64,000 nt of DNA from Mucilaginibacter sp. L3T2-6 (GCF_030519355.1 NZ_JAUMKC010000021.1:1-64000); one strand, 5' to 3'; shown: positions 26,264-34,712, counted from the first letter of the stretch. Made by a program: numbers and translations. The notes: generated from the letters alone by a model not told the origin.

Positions 26264-26271
26264 CAAAGTTA
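26264..26271 (-). promoter_or_regulatory. -7 promoter box driving the hmgA-hpd direction
   Basis: The minus strand reads TAACTTTG, matching TAnnTTTG. It is the best promoter candidate for the small ORF and hmgA-hpd. No -33 element is asserted. Confidence 0.5.
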
Positions 26272-26308
26272 GGGGATTTTTTTTGAAAGATGCAAGCAGT
26301 TGGAATAC

Positions 26309-26388
26309 GTTGTAAAAGTTGCAGTAGTTGCAAAGGTTTTGGTGTGGTTACTATTTCAACTTACTACAACCACTGCAACTTTTACAAC
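26309..26388. repeat. Long inverted repeat, GTTGTAAAAGTTG family
   Basis: Two 22-base arms at 26309-26330 and 26367-26388 are inverted copies with a single mismatch, separated by 36 bases. Arm 1 begins GTTGTAAAAGTTGCAG and arm 2 ends GCAACTTTTACAAC. It lies about 40 bases upstream of fah. No ORF is enclosed. Confidence 0.85.
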
Positions 26389-26430
26389 CTAATTCCTTAG
26401 CTTTGGCGCAACCACCAATTTGTAAAATCT

Positions 26431-27429
26431 ATGAAATTAGTTTCGTATAAAACCGAAGACCGCGAACACCTTGGCGTTTTTATAAAGGGACATATCTATA
26501 ACCTCAATTCGTGCGATAAACTTATACCCGATAACATGAACGAATTTTTATGGGGAGGGGATGAGTTGATGGAGCGCGCACAGAAGGTAAACGCTGCCAT
26601 TAGTTCCGGCGAATTGGAGGCTAAAGAAGAACTGTTTTTCGAAATGCTGGCGCCCGTTCCTCATCCAACTTCCTGCCGGGATGGCTATGCTTTCAGGCAA
26701 CATGTCGAGTCGGCAAGGCGGAATCGTGGCGTAGGGATGATAGCTGAATTTGACCAATACCCAATATTTTATTTTACTAACCACAACGCTATTCAAGGGA
26801 TTGGTGAAATTGAGTGCATGCCAGACCATTTTGAAAAACTCGATTTTGAGCTTGAGGTTGCTGTGGTGCTTAACAAAAAGGCGCGCAACATTAAAGCCGC
26901 CGAGGCCGACAGTCTTATTGCGGGCTATATGATCATGAACGATATGAGTGCCCGGACGCTGCAAATGGAAGAGATGCTGCTGAACCTTGGCCCGGCAAAA
27001 GGGAAGGATTTTTGTACGGTTATTGGTCCATGGCTGGTGACACCTGACGAACTGGAGCAGTACAAAGTTGATGCTAAGCCGGGCCATACGGGTAATGCTT
27101 ATAACCTGGAGATGAAATGCATTGTAAATGGAAAGCAGGTATCATTAGGCAACATGGCGGATATGGACTGGACATTTGCTGAAATCATTGAACGCTGTGC
27201 TTACGGTTGTGACGTATTGCCTGGCGACGTGATCGGCTCAGGGACAGTAGGGACAGGCTGCTTTTTGGAGCTTAACGGCACAGGACTACTGCATGACCCT
27301 AACTATCAGACCCAATGGCTTCAGCCCGGAGACCTGGTGGAAATGGAAATTACAGGTTTAGGCGTACTGTCAAATGTTATCGAAAAGGCCGATTCGGATT
27401 TTTCAATACTTAAACTAAAGAAAAAATAA
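26431..27429 (+). CDS. Fumarylacetoacetate hydrolase family protein
   Basis: The 332-residue protein belongs to the FAH family and, next to hpd and hmgA, probably splits fumarylacetoacetate into fumarate and acetoacetate, the last step of tyrosine degradation. Motifs include RDGYAFRQHVESARRNRG (about 79-96), metal-binding DFELEVAVVLNKKARN (about 137-152), GYMIMNDMSARTLQ and MDWTFAEIIERCAYG. It is followed 36 bases later by a flavin reductase gene on the same strand. No maleylacetoacetate isomerase gene is seen. Confidence 0.88.
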   Translation: MKLVSYKTEDREHLGVFIKGHIYNLNSCDKLIPDNMNEFLWGGDELMERAQKVNAAISSGELEAKEELFFEMLAPVPHPTSCRDGYAFRQHVESARRNRGVGMIAEFDQYPIFYFTNHNAIQGIGEIECMPDHFEKLDFELEVAVVLNKKARNIKAAEADSLIAGYMIMNDMSARTLQMEEMLLNLGPAKGKDFCTVIGPWLVTPDELEQYKVDAKPGHTGNAYNLEMKCIVNGKQVSLGNMADMDWTFAEIIERCAYGCDVLPGDVIGSGTVGTGCFLELNGTGLLHDPNYQTQWLQPGDLVEMEITGLGVLSNVIEKADSDFSILKLKKK

Positions 27430-27465
27430 CCTTCCACTTTACAAAGTTCTAATTTTTCAAAAAGG

Positions 27466-28344
27466 ATGCTCACACTGAAGACGTCGGAACTATCGCCTGT
27501 TGAGGTACAAAGTGTATTGAATTGCGCGGTGGCGCCGCGGCCTATATGCTTTGCCTCTACCGTCGATAGAGAAGGCAACGTTAATTTGAGCCCCTTCAGC
27601 TACTTTAACGTTTTCAGTGTAAATCCGCCAATTTGCGTGTTCTCTCCATCGCGCCGGGTTCGGGATAATACTACCAAGCATACCCTGGAAAACATTCGTG
27701 AAGTGCCCGAATGTGTGATCAACATCGTTAATTACAATATGGTGCATCAGGCTTCGCTTGCAAGTGTGGAATATCCAAAAGGCACTAACGAATTTATAAA
27801 AGCAGGGTTTACCATGCTGCCGTCAGAGATGGTCAAACCACCAAGGGTTGCCGAATCGCCGGTACAACTGGAATGTTTAGTAAAACATATTACACCATTA
27901 GGAGATGGCGCCGGTGCAGGTAACCTGGTGGTTGCAGAAGTTAAGCTGATACACGTCAGCGAGTCGGTTTTGGGCGATAATGGCAAAATAGACCAGCGTA
28001 AGATGGACCACGTGGCCCGCCTGGGCGGTGATTGGTATTGCCGCGTTACAAATGATAACCTTTTTGAGGTAACCAAGCCGGTGAGAAGTATAGGCATCGG
28101 CGTAGATGCTATTCCATTTGCGATCCGCAATTCAAAAGTACTTACGGGCAATAACCTTGGCCAGTTGGGTAATGTTGAGGCTTTACCCTCATTGGAGCAA
28201 ATTGCAGGTTACAGATCATCTTGGGAGATACAAGAGCTACTTAATGCAGATGATGCGGAAATGCAAATTCACTTAAAAGCTAAAAAACTGCTGGATGAAT
28301 GCAAGGTGATGGAGGCGTGGATGGTATTGCTTGCAAAAAAATAA
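27466..28344 (+). CDS. Flavin reductase family protein (FMN-binding split barrel)
   Basis: The 292-residue product has an N-terminal flavin-reductase-like split barrel: APRPICFASTVDREGNVNLS (about 23-42), SPFSYFNVFSVNPPICVFSP and the later NLVVAEVKLIHV. A C-terminal extension of about 80 residues is present. Such proteins often lie beside homogentisate genes in Bacteroidota, but the electron acceptor and role are not defined by the sequence. It shares a likely transcript with fah. Confidence 0.82.
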   Translation: MLTLKTSELSPVEVQSVLNCAVAPRPICFASTVDREGNVNLSPFSYFNVFSVNPPICVFSPSRRVRDNTTKHTLENIREVPECVINIVNYNMVHQASLASVEYPKGTNEFIKAGFTMLPSEMVKPPRVAESPVQLECLVKHITPLGDGAGAGNLVVAEVKLIHVSESVLGDNGKIDQRKMDHVARLGGDWYCRVTNDNLFEVTKPVRSIGIGVDAIPFAIRNSKVLTGNNLGQLGNVEALPSLEQIAGYRSSWEIQELLNADDAEMQIHLKAKKLLDECKVMEAWMVLLAKK

Positions 28345-28353
28345 AAAGTTTTT

Positions 28354-28386
28354 CATTGCGGGGAACGAAGCAACCTCGTCGCAATG
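28354..28386. repeat. Short palindromic repeat (CATTGCG...CGCAATG)
   Basis: CATTGCG (28354-28360) and CGCAATG (28380-28386) enclose GGGAACGAAGCAACCTCGT. The arrangement resembles a dispersed repeat I know from many Bacteroidota genomes. It lies ten bases after the flavin reductase stop codon, between convergent genes. Confidence 0.65.
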
Positions 28387-28461
28387 TATCGCGAACTATA
28401 CATAGAGGTCATAGCATAACGGGGGTTGATTCGCCGTTACTCGCTAGCAAAGGCAAGTTTA

Positions 28462-29067
28462 TTAGAATATCTCGAATTGCGCTAACCTTTCTCTCAACGC
28501 TTCTGCCCCAATAAAATGCACACAATGTATCCCTAATTTTTCAGCGGCTAAAATATTGCGGTAATTATCGTCAATAAACAAGGCTTCATCTGCTTTTACC
28601 TGGTAACGGTCCAAAAGCAATTGGTAAAACTCCGGCGCGGGTTTGCGCATTTTTTCCGCGCCTGATACAACAACTCCGTCAAACCAATGCAAAAATTCAA
28701 ACCGATCTAAAGCAACCGGGAATGTCTCTGCCGACCAATTAGTCAACGCGTATATTTTGTGTTTGCCGCCTTCTTTCAGTTCTTTAAATACCTCAACAGT
28801 ATCGTGGAATGCCTCACCCAGCATTTCATCCCAGCGGCCATAAAAGGCACGAATATTAGCTTCATGCTCCGGAAATTGTTTAACCAATAGTTCGGTACCC
28901 TCTGCCAATGGCCGGCCGGCATCCTGTTCCTCGTTCCAGTCCGGGGTGCAAACGGTTGCCAGGAAATTTTTCATTTCTTCTTCATCGCTGAAGAGGGTGC
29001 GGTACAAATAATGAGGGTTCCAGTCGATCAAAACTGCGCCGAGGTCGAAGATAATGGTGTTAATCAT
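28462..29067 (-). CDS. HAD superfamily phosphatase
   Basis: The 201-residue protein has the HAD motifs in order: motif I IIFDLGAVLIDWNP (about 5-18, nucleophile Asp8), motif II ALTNWS, motif III Lys in KPAPEFY and motif IV FIDDNYRNI (about 166-174). The helical cap between I and II places it in the subfamily I group resembling YihX/epoxide-hydrolase N-terminal phosphatases. Motif I has Ala12 where Asp is often the acid/base residue, which may limit phosphatase activity. Substrate unknown. Confidence 0.87.
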   Translation of the reverse strand: MINTIIFDLGAVLIDWNPHYLYRTLFSDEEEMKNFLATVCTPDWNEEQDAGRPLAEGTELLVKQFPEHEANIRAFYGRWDEMLGEAFHDTVEVFKELKEGGKHKIYALTNWSAETFPVALDRFEFLHWFDGVVVSGAEKMRKPAPEFYQLLLDRYQVKADEALFIDDNYRNILAAEKLGIHCVHFIGAEALRERLAQFEIF

Positions 29068-29091
29068 GGAGGTAAAAGTAGGAAATAAACA

Positions 29092-29556
29092 TTATTTGGC
29101 TTGCCAAAGAATATTCACTGCCGACAGGACTTCATCCTCCAGCCTCAAGTCATTATTAACGGTAAAGCCATTTTTAAGATAGAAATTTATTGGCGATGGA
29201 TAGGGCCTGCCATCTGGCTTTACATCGTTATTGTGGTCTATGGCCCAGGCAAATAATTGCGGGCCTTCCTTTTTTAGCTCGTTCAGTAAAATAGTTCCAT
29301 AACCTTTTCCATGATAAGCGCCATGCAGCATTATAAAAAAGCTGCGGACTGGCCCTGCGGTAAAAGTAGCAGCCCAACCGGCTGTATTTTCATTATCTAA
29401 AAGAAAATAGTATTTAGGCTCCAACAACGTGGCTAAAAATTCTTCAAAATCTGCCAGTGCAGCCATCTGGAGCCTTACGGGGTATTCTGTGTTCCAGATT
29501 TTTAGCGCAATCTCTTTTTGCTCGCCGGTTAAATATGTTTGGGTTGTTATTTTCAC
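29092..29556 (-). CDS. GNAT family N-acetyltransferase
   Basis: The 154-residue protein has the acetyl-CoA-binding signature GAYHGKGYGTILLNELK (about 79-95; Q/R-x-x-G-x-G/A type), a preceding beta strand SFFIMLHG and a C-terminal YLKNGFTVNND. The fold is therefore GNAT; the acceptor is unknown. It lies 24 bases upstream of the HAD gene on the same strand, so both may be co-transcribed. Confidence 0.82.
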   Translation of the reverse strand: MKITTQTYLTGEQKEIALKIWNTEYPVRLQMAALADFEEFLATLLEPKYYFLLDNENTAGWAATFTAGPVRSFFIMLHGAYHGKGYGTILLNELKKEGPQLFAWAIDHNNDVKPDGRPYPSPINFYLKNGFTVNNDLRLEDEVLSAVNILWQAK

Positions 29557-29633
29557 GGTTTAGCTTTTGGGTTCACTGGTCAGTTGTGCCTCCACAGCCG
29601 ACGGCAGCATTTTGCCTTAAGTACGATGTTTAA

Positions 29634-30944
29634 CTATGCGTTCTCCGCCAAATATTCCTTAAATCCATCAAAATCCTTGCCTAAACTTACAACCTGTTTT
29701 TGCTTGCTATGCAACCCTTTTACTTGTTCAGGAACATCAATCTTAGCTGCTATGCTTCCGGGAAAAACATCCGGAAATTTGCATGGGTGTGCGGTTGATA
29801 AAAATACACCGGCCGTATCGGCTTTAAAATTATCCTGCTGATAATCACGAAGGGCCTGCCAGGCTATAGCTGTATGAGGGCAGGCGACATAATTGTAATT
29901 ATCGTTAATGAACTTTACCGCCTCCAATGTTTCTTCATCGTTATAGCGGTAACCGCTTACAAGGTTTTTCAATACATCGCTATCTTCTTTAAACAAATCT
30001 GCAATTCGCACCCAGTTGCTTGGATTCCCTACATCCATTGCATTGCTTAATGTGGCTACTGACGGCTTGGGGTGATAGATGCCAGATTTTAAATACTCAG
30101 GTACAGTATCGTTTGCGTTGGTAGCCGCTATAAAATGCTCTGCAGGCAAGCCCATTTTCCAGGCTAGTAAGCCTGCTCCCAAATTACCGAAATTGCCACT
30201 CGGCACCGAAAATACTACTTTGCTGATACCCTGTTTTAATAACTGAGCATAAGCGTTAAAGTAATAAAAGGTTTGTGGTATCAGTCGGGCAATGTTGATA
30301 GAATTAGCAGATGTCAGTCTGAACTTCTCATTCAAATCCTTATCGGTAAAGGCTTGTTTTACTAATGCCTGGCAATCATCAAAGGTACCGCCGACCTCAA
30401 TAGCGCGAATATTTCGTCCGTTGGTGGTTAGTTGTAATTCCTGTATGCCGCTCACTTTTCCTTTAGGAAAAAGTATAGTAACGCGGGTATTGGGTACGCC
30501 TAAAAATCCCAAGGCCACAGCGCCGCCGGTATCACCGGAAGTGGCAACCAGTACATCCAGCTGTTTTTCACCTTCTTTCAAAAAGTAGCTCATCACCCGG
30601 CTCATAAACCGTGCGCCAAAATCCTTGAAAGCGAGGGATGGCCCGTGCCACAATTCCAGCACAAATACATTATCTTCTAATTTGACAACTGGCGCCAGGA
30701 AGTTGATTGCACCATGTATAATGTTTTGCAAATCACCATCCGGAATATCATCGCCAAGCAGATTTTTGGCTACATGAAAAGCGATTTCGGGCAAAGTGTA
30801 CTGGTCGAGATTGTTGAGGAATTTATCATCCAGGCGGGGAATTGCAGCCGGCATGTAAAGGCCTTTGTCCTGCGGCATGCTGTTAAAAACTGCCTCTTTA
30901 AAAGATACGCGTGTGGCTGGGTTATTAGTGCTGTATAGTTGCAT
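29634..30944 (-). CDS. thrC: Threonine synthase
   Basis: The 436-residue PLP enzyme converts O-phosphohomoserine to threonine. The PLP lysine is in SLAFKDFGARF (about 108-118), the cofactor-phosphate loop region in SGDTGGAVALGFLG, and VPSGNFGNLGAGLLAWKMG (about 243-261) is diagnostic. Length matches the short bacterial form. It is the third gene of the thrA-thrB-thrC run, 89 bases after thrB. Confidence 0.95.
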   Translation of the reverse strand: MQLYSTNNPATRVSFKEAVFNSMPQDKGLYMPAAIPRLDDKFLNNLDQYTLPEIAFHVAKNLLGDDIPDGDLQNIIHGAINFLAPVVKLEDNVFVLELWHGPSLAFKDFGARFMSRVMSYFLKEGEKQLDVLVATSGDTGGAVALGFLGVPNTRVTILFPKGKVSGIQELQLTTNGRNIRAIEVGGTFDDCQALVKQAFTDKDLNEKFRLTSANSINIARLIPQTFYYFNAYAQLLKQGISKVVFSVPSGNFGNLGAGLLAWKMGLPAEHFIAATNANDTVPEYLKSGIYHPKPSVATLSNAMDVGNPSNWVRIADLFKEDSDVLKNLVSGYRYNDEETLEAVKFINDNYNYVACPHTAIAWQALRDYQQDNFKADTAGVFLSTAHPCKFPDVFPGSIAAKIDVPEQVKGLHSKQKQVVSLGKDFDGFKEYLAENA

Positions 30945-31033
30945 TGTTGACTTCGGATTTCGGAATTTCGATTTCGGATCTGTTTAATTATTTAAGTTTT
31001 CATTCGCACATCTGCAGGTTACACAACCGCAGA

Positions 31034-32035
31034 TCACAAAACTCTTGGCCCATTATCATTGATGGTTGATACATAAGTATTACTGCCGATACTTAAAGCG
31101 GTTAAATGCTGCTGCAGTTTTTGGGTGATGCGATGCGCCGTATCCGCATCTTCTGTAAAAGCAAAAACAGATGGCCCGGAGCCTGATATGCCAAAGCTTA
31201 TTGCGCCCGCTTCCATTGCCATATCGCGCATTTTGTAAAAATCAGGTATCAGCATAGAACGTACCGGCTCTACCAAAACATCTTTCATGCTGCGGCCAAT
31301 CAGGTTAAGGTCGTTCATAAATAAACCGCTTACTAAACCTGCAATATTGCCCCATTGCGTAACCGCATCTTTCATCTGAATATTTTTGCGGATAATTTGC
31401 CGGGCCTCGCGGGTAGGGACGTCTACATCGGGGAAAACAATGGCACAATGCAGGTTTTCAGGATGCGGCAGCCGGATAACATCCAGCGGCTCATAGCTGC
31501 GTATCAGCACGAATCCACCGAATAAGGCGGGGGCAACATTATCCGCATGACCGTACCCGCAGGCCATTTCTTCGCCTTTCATTGCGAAAGGTAATAACCT
31601 GGCCGGATCGGCATCATCGCCTAACAGTGTTTTAATAGCAAACAATCCCGCTACCGTGCTGGCCGAACTTGACCCTAGCCCGCTGCCGATGGGCATCTTC
31701 TTATGCAGCTCGATATCAAGGCCAATCTCATTCCTGCCGATGCTGTTTAAATAATGCTGCACACTTACACTTACTGTGTTCTTTGCCGGGTCGAGCGGCA
31801 GGCGGCCGTTATCACCGGTAATTTTGCTGATAGTAATGCCCGGCTTGTTGGTCAGCCTCATAACTACCTCATCTCCCGGCTCGTTCACGGCAAATCCCAG
31901 CACATCAAAGCCGCATACTACGTTGGCGACGGTTGCCGGGGCGAAGACGGAAATAGCCGAAGCCTCCCGCCCCCCTAAAGGGGGAGTTTTAACGGCATTT
32001 AGAGCTTTTACTTCTTTTATATATTTTTCTTCCAT
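31034..32035 (-). CDS. thrB: Homoserine kinase with repeat-derived N-terminal insertion
   Basis: This GHMP kinase phosphorylates homoserine. The ATP-binding motif MPIGSGLGSSSAST lies near 113-126, and SGSGPSVFAF marks the C-terminal GHMP domain. Of its 333 residues, about the first 28 precede the usual family start ISVFAPATVANVV; residues 17-25, TPPLGGREA, are translated from a palindromic repeat (31962-31992) in frame. No alternative ATG exists between the repeat and the conserved core, so ribosomes must read through the repeat or use a non-standard start. Confidence 0.93.
   Translation of the reverse strand: MEEKYIKEVKALNAVKTPPLGGREASAISVFAPATVANVVCGFDVLGFAVNEPGDEVVMRLTNKPGITISKITGDNGRLPLDPAKNTVSVSVQHYLNSIGRNEIGLDIELHKKMPIGSGLGSSSASTVAGLFAIKTLLGDDADPARLLPFAMKGEEMACGYGHADNVAPALFGGFVLIRSYEPLDVIRLPHPENLHCAIVFPDVDVPTREARQIIRKNIQMKDAVTQWGNIAGLVSGLFMNDLNLIGRSMKDVLVEPVRSMLIPDFYKMRDMAMEAGAISFGISGSGPSVFAFTEDADTAHRITQKLQQHLTALSIGSNTYVSTINDNGPRVL
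31962..31992. repeat. Palindromic repeat inserted in frame in thrB
   Basis: The plus strand reads GCCTCCCGCCC then CCCTAAAGGGGGAGTTTTAA. The minus-strand copy is 27 bases of open frame giving TPPLGGREA. Closely similar copies lie at 45591-45618 (coding) and 32063-32085 (thrA end), and a diverged one at 10707-10738. Confidence 0.85.
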
Positions 32036-32062
32036 TTTAACAGATTTAATTATTGAACATTC

Positions 32063-32085
32063 GTTCCCTTTAGGGGTCAGGAGGC
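32063..32085. repeat. Palindromic repeat at the thrA stop codon
   Basis: GTTCCCTTTAGGGG followed by TCAGGAGGC is a copy in the opposite orientation to the thrB one. The thrA stop codon (minus-strand TGA, 32077-32079) lies inside it, so the last codons and termination point of thrA come from the repeat. Confidence 0.75.
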
Positions 32086-34527
32086 TGCTACGTTGATAAG
32101 GTCTGCAAACACGCCCGCAGCGGTCACTTCAGCGCCTGCTCCAGGACCTTTCACTACTAATGGCCGTTCCTTATACCTGTCCGTGGTGAATGAAATGATA
32201 TTATCGCTGCCGGATAGTGTATAAAACGGGTGACTTTCATCCACCATTTGAAGGGTAATAGCGGCCTTGCCGCCTTCCAGCTTGCCGATATAGCGTAATA
32301 CTTTCCCGCTTGCTTCGGCTTTATTTTTTAAATCTGCAAAAAAAGCGTCTTCGGCTTTCAATGCGGCATAAAAATCATCTACAGACTGCGCTTCCAGGCA
32401 TGCCTGGGGCAGTACACTCTCAATCTGTATATCTGTTTCTTCCATGGGGTAACCTGCATCCCGCGCCAGGATTAATATTTTGCGCATAAAATCTCTTCCG
32501 CTTAAATCATCACGCGGATCAGGTTCGGTGTAGCCTTTGTCCTGTGCCTCTTTTACCACATCATGAAAACTGGCGCCGCCTTTAAAATTATTAAAGATGA
32601 AAGAGATAGTACCTGATAATATGGCTTCAATTCTGGCTATCCTGTCGCCACTGTTCATCAGATTTTTTAACGTGCCGATGATGGGCAGCCCTGCGCCAAC
32701 GTTGGTCTCATAAAAAAAGTCGACACCGTGCTGTTTAGCCGCGTCGTGAAAGGTTTTGTATTGTTGATACGACGCGGAGTTTCCGATTTTATTGCAAGTG
32801 ATGACAGATATGTTCGATTTAAAAACTTCCTCATAAAACTTAACCGGGTTCGGACTTGCGGTATTATCTATAAACACGCAGTTAGGCAGGTTCATGCCTT
32901 TCATGCGCTCTACAAATGCTTCCAGGTCTGCGGTCTCCCCGTTCATTTGTAATTCTTGCTGCCAGTCGTCTAATGAAATACCATCGCCATTAAAAATCAT
33001 TTTGCGGGTATTGGCTACTCCGGTAATTTTTACCTGGATGCCGTTATGCTCCTGCAGGTAATCGCTATGCGCGTTTAATTGCTTAAACAGAGTTTGCCCG
33101 ATGTTGCCGGTCCCGAGGCAAAACGCATGCAGGGTTTTAGTGAGTTGGGTAAAAAATCCATCATGTACTGCATTCAATGCTTTTGCCAGATCATGTGCCG
33201 AAATAATAACCGAAATATTGTACTCTGATGAGCCTTGTGCAATTGCCCTTACATTTACACCGTTCCTGCCGAGTGCATGAAACAACTTGCCAGATACGCC
33301 GGGAGTTTGCTTCATGTTTTCGCCCACTATGGCGATAATTGCAAGATTTTGCTCAACAACTACTTCATCCAGCTTTTTAGCCATTAGTTCCAGTTCAAAT
33401 TCCTGCTCGATCAGTTGTTTGGCTTTGGCGGTATCTTCCGGATTCACGGCGAAAGTTATGCTATGCTCTGATGACGATTGCGTAATTAAAATAATATTGA
33501 TCTGTTCCCTGGCCAGCAATGAAAACAGTCTGCCGCTAAAGCCAGACTTACCCACCATACCGCTCCCTTCCAGGTTGAGAATGCTGATATTATTAATGGA
33601 TGATATACCTTTTATCGGCAGCTTCGATGGTTTGCAGTCGTGGCGGATAACTGTACCCTCAAAATCCGGTTCAAACGTATTTTTAATAACGATGGGAATC
33701 TTTTTCAGAAACGCCGGTATCATAGTAGGCGGATAAATAACCTTCGCCCCGAAATAGGATAGCTCCATCGCCTCTGTATAAGTTAACTCCGGCAGAGAGA
33801 ATGCTTTTTTCACCATGCGCGGGTCGGCGGTCATCATGCCATTTACATCAGTCCATATTTGTATTTCCTGTGCATTCAAAGCTGCGCCGAATATGGCCGC
33901 GGTATAATCGCTGCCACCACGGCCTAGGGTGGTTACCTGTCCGGCCTCGTTTGATGCAATAAAGCCGGTTACAAAAAGCACCTTATCGCGATGCTCCTGC
34001 TGGAAGTTGCGGATAAGCAATTCAGTCAGCTCCATATTCACCTTTGCATTGCCGAAGGCGCTGTCGGTTTTTATTAATTCAGATGCATCTGCGCAATGCG
34101 ATTGCGGGATGTGCTGTGCGGCTATTTTGCAGATCATCAGAGTCGAGCAGCGTTCGCCAAAGCTTACAATTTGGTCGCGGGTTTTTGGCGTAAGTTCGCG
34201 CAGCGTCAAAACGCCCTGCAGCAGATCTTCCAGCTGGTTAAAATAGATTTTAAGCCTGGTAAAGGCAGGGTTCTGGTTTTGAACTGTAAGCAAACTTTTT
34301 ACCACGGCAAAATGGCGGGTTTCCAGTTCATTTAATGAAACGGAATAGTCCACGCCGTTGGCAGCGCCTTCGGCCATTGAAAGCAGGAGGTTTGTCACTC
34401 CACTCATGGCCGACAATATAACTACCGGCCGCTCGCCGTTTGCCACTTCTGTTTTCAGAATGTTTAGTAAGGTCTGGATGCTTTGTACAGAACCCACTGA
34501 AGTGCCGCCAAATTTTAAAATCTTCAT
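32077..34527 (-). CDS. thrA: Bifunctional aspartate kinase / homoserine dehydrogenase I
   Basis: The 816-residue fusion catalyses the first and third steps of the aspartate pathway. The kinase half starts MKILKFGGTSVGSVQ; ACT domains lie about 300-460; the dehydrogenase half has the NAD(P) motif FCLGTGNIGQTLF (near 465-477) and ETNVGAGLPIIGTLKNL. ATG at 34527 matches the family start better than a start seven codons upstream. It is the first gene of thrABC and is preceded by a Thr-rich leader attenuator. The stop codon falls in a palindromic repeat. Confidence 0.95.
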   Translation of the reverse strand: MKILKFGGTSVGSVQSIQTLLNILKTEVANGERPVVILSAMSGVTNLLLSMAEGAANGVDYSVSLNELETRHFAVVKSLLTVQNQNPAFTRLKIYFNQLEDLLQGVLTLRELTPKTRDQIVSFGERCSTLMICKIAAQHIPQSHCADASELIKTDSAFGNAKVNMELTELLIRNFQQEHRDKVLFVTGFIASNEAGQVTTLGRGGSDYTAAIFGAALNAQEIQIWTDVNGMMTADPRMVKKAFSLPELTYTEAMELSYFGAKVIYPPTMIPAFLKKIPIVIKNTFEPDFEGTVIRHDCKPSKLPIKGISSINNISILNLEGSGMVGKSGFSGRLFSLLAREQINIILITQSSSEHSITFAVNPEDTAKAKQLIEQEFELELMAKKLDEVVVEQNLAIIAIVGENMKQTPGVSGKLFHALGRNGVNVRAIAQGSSEYNISVIISAHDLAKALNAVHDGFFTQLTKTLHAFCLGTGNIGQTLFKQLNAHSDYLQEHNGIQVKITGVANTRKMIFNGDGISLDDWQQELQMNGETADLEAFVERMKGMNLPNCVFIDNTASPNPVKFYEEVFKSNISVITCNKIGNSASYQQYKTFHDAAKQHGVDFFYETNVGAGLPIIGTLKNLMNSGDRIARIEAILSGTISFIFNNFKGGASFHDVVKEAQDKGYTEPDPRDDLSGRDFMRKILILARDAGYPMEETDIQIESVLPQACLEAQSVDDFYAALKAEDAFFADLKNKAEASGKVLRYIGKLEGGKAAITLQMVDESHPFYTLSGSDNIISFTTDRYKERPLVVKGPGAGAEVTAAGVFADLINVAAS

Positions 34528-34540
34528 CGAATAAGCTATT

Positions 34541-34674
34541 AAAAACAAAGCGCCTTCCCCGTTTTGGAGGAAGGCGCCTGTTTGGTTTTTATCTTCGTTT
34601 ACACCATACGACTATCTTCCTCCGGTTTTTACGCCGGTGGTTGTTGTAGTTGTTGATGTAATTATTGTAATCAT
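34541..34674 (-). promoter_or_regulatory. Transcription attenuator of the thr operon
   Basis: All parts of a leader-peptide attenuator are visible on the minus strand. Segments 1:2 are CCACCGG within the leader's Thr codons and CCGGAGG (hairpin over 34621-34642). Segment 2 GGAGGAAG (34616-34623) is perfectly complementary to segment 3 CTTCCTCC (34566-34573), giving the antiterminator. Segments 3:4 form the terminator: GCGCCTTCC (34569-34577) pairs with GGAAGGCGC (34550-34558), followed by TTTGTTTTT. Ribosome stalling at Thr codons would free segment 2 and allow read-through into thrA. Confidence 0.88.
34612..34674 (-). CDS. thrL: thr operon leader peptide
   Basis: The 20-residue ORF encodes MITIITSTTTTTTGVKTGGR and ends with TAG. 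Nine of 20 residues are Thr, six of them consecutive (codons 8-13), and three are Ile, the same logic as the E. coli thr leader. It overlaps the first pairing segment of the attenuator and lies 85 bases upstream of thrA. It is too short for usual gene finders. Confidence 0.88.
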   Translation of the reverse strand: MITIITSTTTTTTGVKTGGR

Positions 34675-34712
34675 ATAATGTCTGTAAAGGAAGTAGATAT
34701 TTTTTAAAGATG

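Larger units (their letters stand above)
25984..26430. other. 447-base divergent intergenic region with repeats and one small ORF
   Basis: Besides the 35-codon ORF and promoter box listed separately, this gap holds words of the GTTGNAAAGTTG family on both sides: AGTTTGAATGTTGCAAAGTT near 25999-26018, TTACAACCTTCCAACTTT near 26110-26127, and the strong inverted repeat at 26309-26388. Confidence 0.6.
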
